Source: Amaricoccus sp047275745
GTDB taxonomy: Bacteria; Pseudomonadota; Alphaproteobacteria; Rhodobacterales; Rhodobacteraceae
Assembly (NCBI RefSeq): GCF_047275745.1
Contig: NZ_JBKQWU010000036.1
Coordinates: forward strand, 1-35,494
DNA length: 35,494 nucleotides
Direction: 5' to 3'
Shown: positions 31,680 through 35,494 of the stretch, piece after piece
How the letters are laid out: each line of letters begins with the position of its first letter
How positions within the stretch are numbered: position 1 is the first letter of the stretch
Position numbers and translations under genes: made by a program
The notes under the pieces: generated by a model
The model's input: the letters and a program-made list of their open reading frames with translations, nothing else
Databases searched by the model: none
Told to the model about the DNA's origin: nothing

Positions 31680-32771
31680 TTACCGGTCGATCACGATATC
31701 CGAGCGGGGGGTCGAGCAGCAGAGCAGGATCATTCCGGCGTCCACCTCGCGCTGACGGATGCCTCCGGCATGGTTCATCTCCACCGTCCCCTCGAGCTTG
31801 CGCGACTTGCAGGTGCCGCACAGGCCCTTGGCGCAGGAGGCGGGCAGGCGCATCCCCGCGAGCCGCGCGGCGGCCAGGATGCTGGTGTTCTCGTCGCACT
31901 CGACCGTGCGGTTCGACTTCGCGAAGGTGATCTCGAAGCTTCGGACCGTGGCGTCGGGCGGCGGCGGGGCGGCCTCCTGTTCGGCCTGGGGCAGCGCGTC
32001 GAAATCGAAGCTTTCCTCGTGATAGCGCCGCATGTCGAAGCCCGAGGCCGCGAGATGGCCGCGCACCGCCGCCATGAAGGGCGCCGGACCGCAGCAGAAG
32101 ATCTCGCGCTCGAGGAAGTCCTCGGCGACCGTCGCGAAGAGATGCGGGGAGAAGCGCCCGCGCAGGCCGCTCCAGAACCGCTCGTTCTCCATCTGCTCGG
32201 CGACATAGGCGATCTTGAGGTTCATCCGCCGGATCGCCATCGACTCGAGCTCCCGACGGAACACGATGTCCTTCGGCGTCCGGGCGAAATGCACGTAGAG
32301 CGTGTCGAAATCCTCGCCCATGTCGAAATCGCGCCGGACATAGGACATCATCGGCGTCGCACCGACCCCGCCGGACAGGAACAGCCGTTTCTCGGCGGGA
32401 TGCGCCCAGGTCGAGAACTCGCCGAGCGGTCCCACGGCGCGGACCACGTCGCCGACCTGAAGGTGATCGTGGAGCCAGTTCGACACGACCCCGCCGGGTG
32501 AGCGCTTCACGGTGATCGTGATCGAGAACGGCCGGGTCGGCGTCGAGGAGATCGTGTAGGAGCGGTTGACGGTCTCGCCATCGATCGGGAATTCGAAGGT
32601 CAGGAACTGGCCCGGCGCGAAGTTGAACTGCCGCGGCTCCGCCGGTGTGAAGGCGAAGGTCTTGATGTCCTGCGTCTCGGAATAGATCGCCCGGCAGATC
32701 AGCCGGTCATCCTCATCGCAGTTCCAGTGCGGATAGAGCTCCGCGAGTGTCAGATTGTGCCGGACGACCAT
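31680..32771 (-). CDS. FAD/2Fe-2S reductase, betaine-demethylase type (GbcB/stachydrine-demethylase reductase-like)
   Basis: A 363-residue electron-transfer protein. After about 40 N-terminal residues come the FAD domain (RSYTISS), the NAD domain (SGGVGATPMM and FCCGPAPFM) and a C-terminal plant-type ferredoxin domain with CAKGLCGTC and a final LLCC providing the cluster cysteines. This order (flavin first, ferredoxin last) is that of reductases serving Rieske-type N-demethylases of glycine betaine or proline betaine. No Rieske oxygenase gene is visible in the window. It is the last gene of the minus-strand operon, 47 bases after the DddP-like gene. Confidence 0.82.
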   Translation of the reverse strand: MVVRHNLTLAELYPHWNCDEDDRLICRAIYSETQDIKTFAFTPAEPRQFNFAPGQFLTFEFPIDGETVNRSYTISSTPTRPFSITITVKRSPGGVVSNWLHDHLQVGDVVRAVGPLGEFSTWAHPAEKRLFLSGGVGATPMMSYVRRDFDMGEDFDTLYVHFARTPKDIVFRRELESMAIRRMNLKIAYVAEQMENERFWSGLRGRFSPHLFATVAEDFLEREIFCCGPAPFMAAVRGHLAASGFDMRRYHEESFDFDALPQAEQEAAPPPPDATVRSFEITFAKSNRTVECDENTSILAAARLAGMRLPASCAKGLCGTCKSRKLEGTVEMNHAGGIRQREVDAGMILLCCSTPRSDIVIDR

Positions 32772-32818
32772 GATTTGCTACCTTCTTCAACAATGCGGAC
32801 CGCTCGATGCGCGCGGTC

Positions 32819-34075
32819 TCAGATGTCCTCCCAGGGGAACGTGTCGAGCCGCTCCGCGCCATGGTCCGTGACCAGGATCTGGGTTTCAAGCTTGATGCTC
32901 TCCGTACCCTCGGCGGCGATCAGGCTTTCGACGCAGACCACCTGTCCCGAAGCGAACTCGCCGGTGTAGCCCGGGTCGAAATCCGGACGCAGCGGCACGA
33001 AGGGCCATTCGTCCGCCATCCCGACCCCGTGCACCGCCACGCTGTAGCGATAGGGCCGGTGGCGTTCGGGGATACGCCAGGAGCGCTCGTTGAACTCGGC
33101 GAAGGTGAGGCCGGGACGGATGAGCGCCATGTTGTGCCCGATCTGGTCGATCGCGGCCGCGTAGTTCGTCCGCTGATCCGGACGCATGGGAAGATGCCCG
33201 CAGGTCCAGGAGCGTGACACGTCGGCGCAATAGCCGTAGGGGCCGATCATGTCGGTGTCGAAGCTGATCATCTCCCCACCGCGGATCACCCGGTCGGAGC
33301 ATTCCTGGAACCAGGGATTGGTCCGGGGCCCGGAGGTCAGGATCTTGGTCTCGAGCCAGTCGCCGCCGGAACGGGCGTTCTCGTGATGCAGGATCGCCCA
33401 GAGCTCGCGCTCGGTGATGCCGGGCTCCGACGCCTCGTACATCCGCGCCATGGCGGCCTCGCAGACCCGGATCGTCCAGCGCATCAGCGCGATTTCCTCG
33501 GGGCTCTTGATCGCGCGGGCCTGTTCCGCGAGTTCCTGTCCCTCGACGAAGGCGAGCCCTTCGGCGCGGAGCGCGTCGAGACCCAGCGGCTCGATCTTGT
33601 CGATGGCCAGACGGAGGTTGCCGCCGCCGTGCCGGCGCACGAGCGCCGCGATCTCGGCGGCGAAGGCCCGCGCCCGGTCCTCGCCCTGGTCTCCCGCGGC
33701 GTGGTAGAGGAAGCTCCGCGCGACGCACACCTCGTCGACACCGCCGAGCCCCTCGGCGAGATGCGCGCAGCTCGCGTATTCGAAGAGTATGGCCGGGCCG
33801 CCGTTCAAGATCAGCGCGTAGCGCGTGGCGTTGTGCAGGGTCCAGACCTGCATGTTCGAACTGTCGAGCGCGTAGCGGATGTTGCAGGGATCGAAGAGCA
33901 GGATGCCCGCGACATCGTGGCGTTCGAGTTCCGCCCGGAGACGCCCAAGCCGGTAGGCGCGCGCGGCCTCCAGCGTCGCATGCGGAACCGGGCTTCGCAG
34001 GGGCCGGTCGGCCCCTTCCGGATTGAGATAGGCCGCCTTGCGGGCGTCCTTGAAGACCTGAGCCTGATCGATCAT
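32819..34075 (-). CDS. DddP-like M24-family metalloenzyme
   Basis: A 418-residue protein of the M24 (pita-bread, creatinase/aminopeptidase P) fold. The C-terminal domain retains metal-ligand positions in FDTDMIGPYGYCADVSRSW (three aspartates), VHGVGMADEW (histidine), CVESL and IKLETQ (two glutamates). These, and YSVAVHG, SNMQVW and SGPRTNPWFQECSD, agree with my memory of the DMSP lyase DddP. The N-terminus is shorter than that of DddP. Possible roles are DMSP cleavage or hydrolysis of a related betaine or amide; the betaine-type neighbours leave both open. A GGAAGG ribosome-binding site precedes the start. Family assignment to M24 is firm, the DddP link is moderate. Confidence 0.75.
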   Translation of the reverse strand: MIDQAQVFKDARKAAYLNPEGADRPLRSPVPHATLEAARAYRLGRLRAELERHDVAGILLFDPCNIRYALDSSNMQVWTLHNATRYALILNGGPAILFEYASCAHLAEGLGGVDEVCVARSFLYHAAGDQGEDRARAFAAEIAALVRRHGGGNLRLAIDKIEPLGLDALRAEGLAFVEGQELAEQARAIKSPEEIALMRWTIRVCEAAMARMYEASEPGITERELWAILHHENARSGGDWLETKILTSGPRTNPWFQECSDRVIRGGEMISFDTDMIGPYGYCADVSRSWTCGHLPMRPDQRTNYAAAIDQIGHNMALIRPGLTFAEFNERSWRIPERHRPYRYSVAVHGVGMADEWPFVPLRPDFDPGYTGEFASGQVVCVESLIAAEGTESIKLETQILVTDHGAERLDTFPWEDI

Positions 34076-34096
34076 GGGAACCTTCCGAGAACCGCC

Positions 34097-35203
34097 TCAG
34101 CCATAGCTCGCGACCGGCGCGCCCAGCACGTCCAGCCGCGGCGTCACGCCCAGCCCGGGCGCGTCGGGTGCCGTCACGCGCCCGTCCGTCACGTCGAAAT
34201 CGCCATCGGCCGTCCTGAGCGCGACCATGTCCCGGCTTTCGAGCACGCATCGGAGGTTTCTCTCCGGCACGGTCTGGCCGAGGTGGACGATCGCCGCGAA
34301 GGCGATGTCGGAACCGGTCGTCTCCTGCACGCTGATCGTGTAGCCGGCCGCGAGGCAGATATCCCGGTGCCGCCGCCCGCGCGTCAGCCCGCCGTTCTTC
34401 GAGATCTTGAGCCCGATCCCCTCGGCCGCGTCATCGGCGATCAACTGCGCGATCGAGGCGTCGCTGAGCGCGAGTTCGTCGAAGATGATCGGAACATCGG
34501 TCCGGCGCCGGAGCGAGACGCATTCGCGCCAGGTGGCGCAAGGCGCCTCCAGCACGAAGTCGAGCCCCTGCGGGATCAGCCGCAACATGCGGAGCGCCGA
34601 TTCCACCGTCATGCCGCCATTCGCATCGACGATGAAGAACTCGCCCGCCCGCGCATCCGCCAGCGACGTCGCGACGCGGGCGGCGTCGGTGACGGGATCG
34701 CCGCCGACCTTGATCGAATGGCCGACATAGCCCCGCGCGCGATGCGCGGCGACGCGCCCGCGCATCTCCTCGGGCTCGCCCATGTAGATCGACGAGATGA
34801 CGGGCATCCTCGCATCCGTGCGCCCGCCGAGCAGGTCGCAGACCGGCATGCCGACGGATTTGCCGAAGATGTCCCAGCAGGCGACGTCGAGCGCCGTCTT
34901 GGCGTGTTCGTGACCGACAAGCGCCTGGTCCATCGCATCGTTGATCCGGTCCACGCGGCGCGGGTCGAGGCCGAGCAGGTTCGGTGCGATCTCCGCGATG
35001 CCCGCGCGCACCCCCATCGCATGCGAGGCGATGTAGGTGGCGCCGAAGGGCGTGCTCTCGCCCCAGCCCTCCAGCCCGGTGTCCGTGGTGATCCGCGCGA
35101 TGGTGGCGTCGAAGCTCGTGTATTCGCGCCCTCCCGACAGCCGGTAGACCCCGCCCGCGTAGGGCAGATCGACCTGGAAGACATCTATTCTTTCGATCTT
35201 CAT
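34097..35203 (-). CDS. enolase-superfamily enzyme (MR/MLE), hydroxyproline-betaine epimerase- or 3-hydroxyproline dehydratase-like
   Basis: A 368-residue mandelate racemase/muconate lactonising enzyme. The N-terminal capping domain begins MKIERIDVFQVDLPYAGG, and GWGESTPFG, LDVACWDIFGK and DLLGGR are typical. The barrel offers a lysine in HSIKVGG, metal ligands in VDANGG, LEAPC and FDELALSD, and a second lysine in GLKISKNGG. Lysines on both sides suit 1,1-proton transfer. General resemblance is to HpbD (4-hydroxyproline betaine 2-epimerase) and cis-3-hydroxy-L-proline dehydratase. The operon with a betaine-type reductase supports a proline-betaine or hydroxyproline role, but function is inference. 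The start codon at 35203 has a weak ribosome-binding site. Confidence 0.78.
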   Translation of the reverse strand: MKIERIDVFQVDLPYAGGVYRLSGGREYTSFDATIARITTDTGLEGWGESTPFGATYIASHAMGVRAGIAEIAPNLLGLDPRRVDRINDAMDQALVGHEHAKTALDVACWDIFGKSVGMPVCDLLGGRTDARMPVISSIYMGEPEEMRGRVAAHRARGYVGHSIKVGGDPVTDAARVATSLADARAGEFFIVDANGGMTVESALRMLRLIPQGLDFVLEAPCATWRECVSLRRRTDVPIIFDELALSDASIAQLIADDAAEGIGLKISKNGGLTRGRRHRDICLAAGYTISVQETTGSDIAFAAIVHLGQTVPERNLRCVLESRDMVALRTADGDFDVTDGRVTAPDAPGLGVTPRLDVLGAPVASYG

Positions 35204-35229
35204 CGTGGATACGCCTGGGCCGACCCGGT

Positions 35230-35412
35230 TCATTCCGGGATTTCGAGAACGAGTTTGCCGATGGTGCTCTTCGACAGGAAATCCTTCTGCGCCTCGACGA
35301 TGTTGCGCAGCGGATATGTCTTCGCGACGATCGGCCGGATCTCGCCGCGCTCGATGTAGGTTACGAGGTTCTCGAACACGGTGACCTGCCCCCCGGAAAC
35401 TCCCTCGCTCTG
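35230..35412 (-). pseudogene. 3' fragment of a zinc-binding/quinone-reductase-type dehydrogenase, truncated by an IS
   Basis: The minus strand encodes about 57 residues of a medium-chain dehydrogenase C-terminus (VFENLVTYIERGEIRP, VAKTYPLRNIVEAQ, IGKLVLEIPE) ending at a stop at 35230-35232. Family similarity is lost upstream at about 35391-35412, exactly where an IS end begins. It precedes the epimerase-like gene by 26 bases and was probably the upstream gene of that operon. Its remaining 5' part should lie beyond the element. Confidence 0.75.
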
Positions 35413-35494
35413 ATGTAGGGTCTGCTCGACCTCGAAGGAGCAGACGAATGAGAAAGAGCCGATTTTCCGAGACGCAGATCATTTCGATGATCAA
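35411..35494 (+). mobile_element. left end of an IS3-family insertion sequence (continues beyond the window)
   Basis: From about 35411-35414 (TGATGTAGGG or TGTAGGG, a TG-starting end as in IS3 elements) the sequence no longer matches the disrupted gene and leads into a transposase start. The exact terminal base and the target duplication cannot be fixed without the other end. Confidence 0.72.
35448..35494 (+). CDS. IS3-family transposase OrfA, N-terminal fragment
   Basis: ATG at 35448 follows GGAG and opens a frame reading MRKSRFSETQIISMI up to the window edge. MRKSRF(S/T)-x-x-QII is the typical start of IS3-family OrfA proteins, which carry a helix-turn-helix for end recognition and are usually frameshifted into OrfB with the DDE catalytic domain. 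Only 15 codons are visible, so group and intactness are unknown. Confidence 0.82.
   Translation, partial: MRKSRFSETQIISMI

Noticed and set aside
34097..35203. L-fuconate dehydratase for the enolase-superfamily gene, to complete a fucose route with 29182-31497
   Set aside because: The length and motifs resemble hydroxyproline-betaine epimerase or hydroxyproline dehydratase more closely, and its operon partners are betaine-type.
34097..35494. Extension of the epimerase-like frame upstream to the window edge
   Set aside because: The sequence upstream of 35203 is antisense or out of frame to the dehydrogenase fragment and IS end; family similarity begins only at MKIERID.
1..35494. CRISPR arrays, tRNA or rRNA genes, prophage or integrase attachment sites
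   Set aside because: No regularly spaced repeats of CRISPR length, no tRNA-like or rRNA sequence and no phage genes were seen on reading both strands.

Overview
The window is GC-rich DNA that looks like an alphaproteobacterium of the Rhodobacterales type. The evidence is family content and protein resemblance only: a CcdA/TusA pair, a serralysin-like RTX protease, HrpB, DddP-like and betaine-type enzymes, and dense short-gap operons with frequent ATGA start/stop overlaps. No rRNA, tRNA or CRISPR array was seen. The right edge runs into the start of an IS3-family element.

Layout. (1) 1-7000, housekeeping and secreted functions: the 3' end of hrpB, a Glu/Leu/Phe/Val-type dehydrogenase, a serralysin-like metalloprotease with RTX repeats, a TusA-like protein divergent from ccdA, and a cation diffusion facilitator with an AT-rich palindromic upstream region. 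(2) 7230-18686, a carbohydrate-acid locus: a divergent GntR/FCD regulator and ten same-strand genes. These encode a ketopantoate-reductase-like enzyme, an SDR, a CUT2 sugar ABC importer (ATPase, permease, binding protein), an UlaG-like metallo-beta-lactamase-fold hydrolase, a zinc alcohol dehydrogenase, a FAH-family hydrolase, an ABM-domain protein and a protein resembling D-apionate lactonase. The last gene is interrupted only by what looks like an assembly join (an N flanked by a 94-bp perfect duplication). (3) 18688-29111, an electrophile/quinone-stress region: a LysR regulator, a ring-cleaving VOC dioxygenase, two FMN reductases, an EF-hand protein, DoxX, a small GNAT, a hemerythrin-domain protein, a TauE/SafE permease, a fused VOC dioxygenase-alpha/beta hydrolase, a GST and two isochorismatase-like hydrolases. 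The content parallels the Bacillus MhqR regulon (MhqO/MhqE dioxygenases, MhqD hydrolase, MhqP DoxX, azoreductases). (4) 29182-31497: an SDR of the BDH2/2-keto-3-deoxy-fuconate dehydrogenase type, transcribed away from a fuconolactonase-type amidohydrolase across a 762-bp gap without a recognised gene. (5) 31680-35494, minus-strand operon: a betaine-demethylase-type reductase, a DddP-like M24 protein, an enolase-superfamily enzyme resembling hydroxyproline(-betaine) epimerases/dehydratases, and the 3' end of a medium-chain dehydrogenase cut off by an IS3 element.

The most interesting signal is regulatory. The 19-bp palindrome CGTTC-N9-GAACG occurs once in each of three divergent intergenic regions of the stress locus (19643, 23759, 27622). 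It fits the T-N11-A operator pattern of LysR regulators, and the first copy lies directly upstream of the locus's own lysR gene. This suggests one LysR regulon that includes most of the genes in region 3, an apparent alphaproteobacterial counterpart of the Gram-positive MhqR system. All functional statements come from reading translations and comparison with remembered families; no database search was run.
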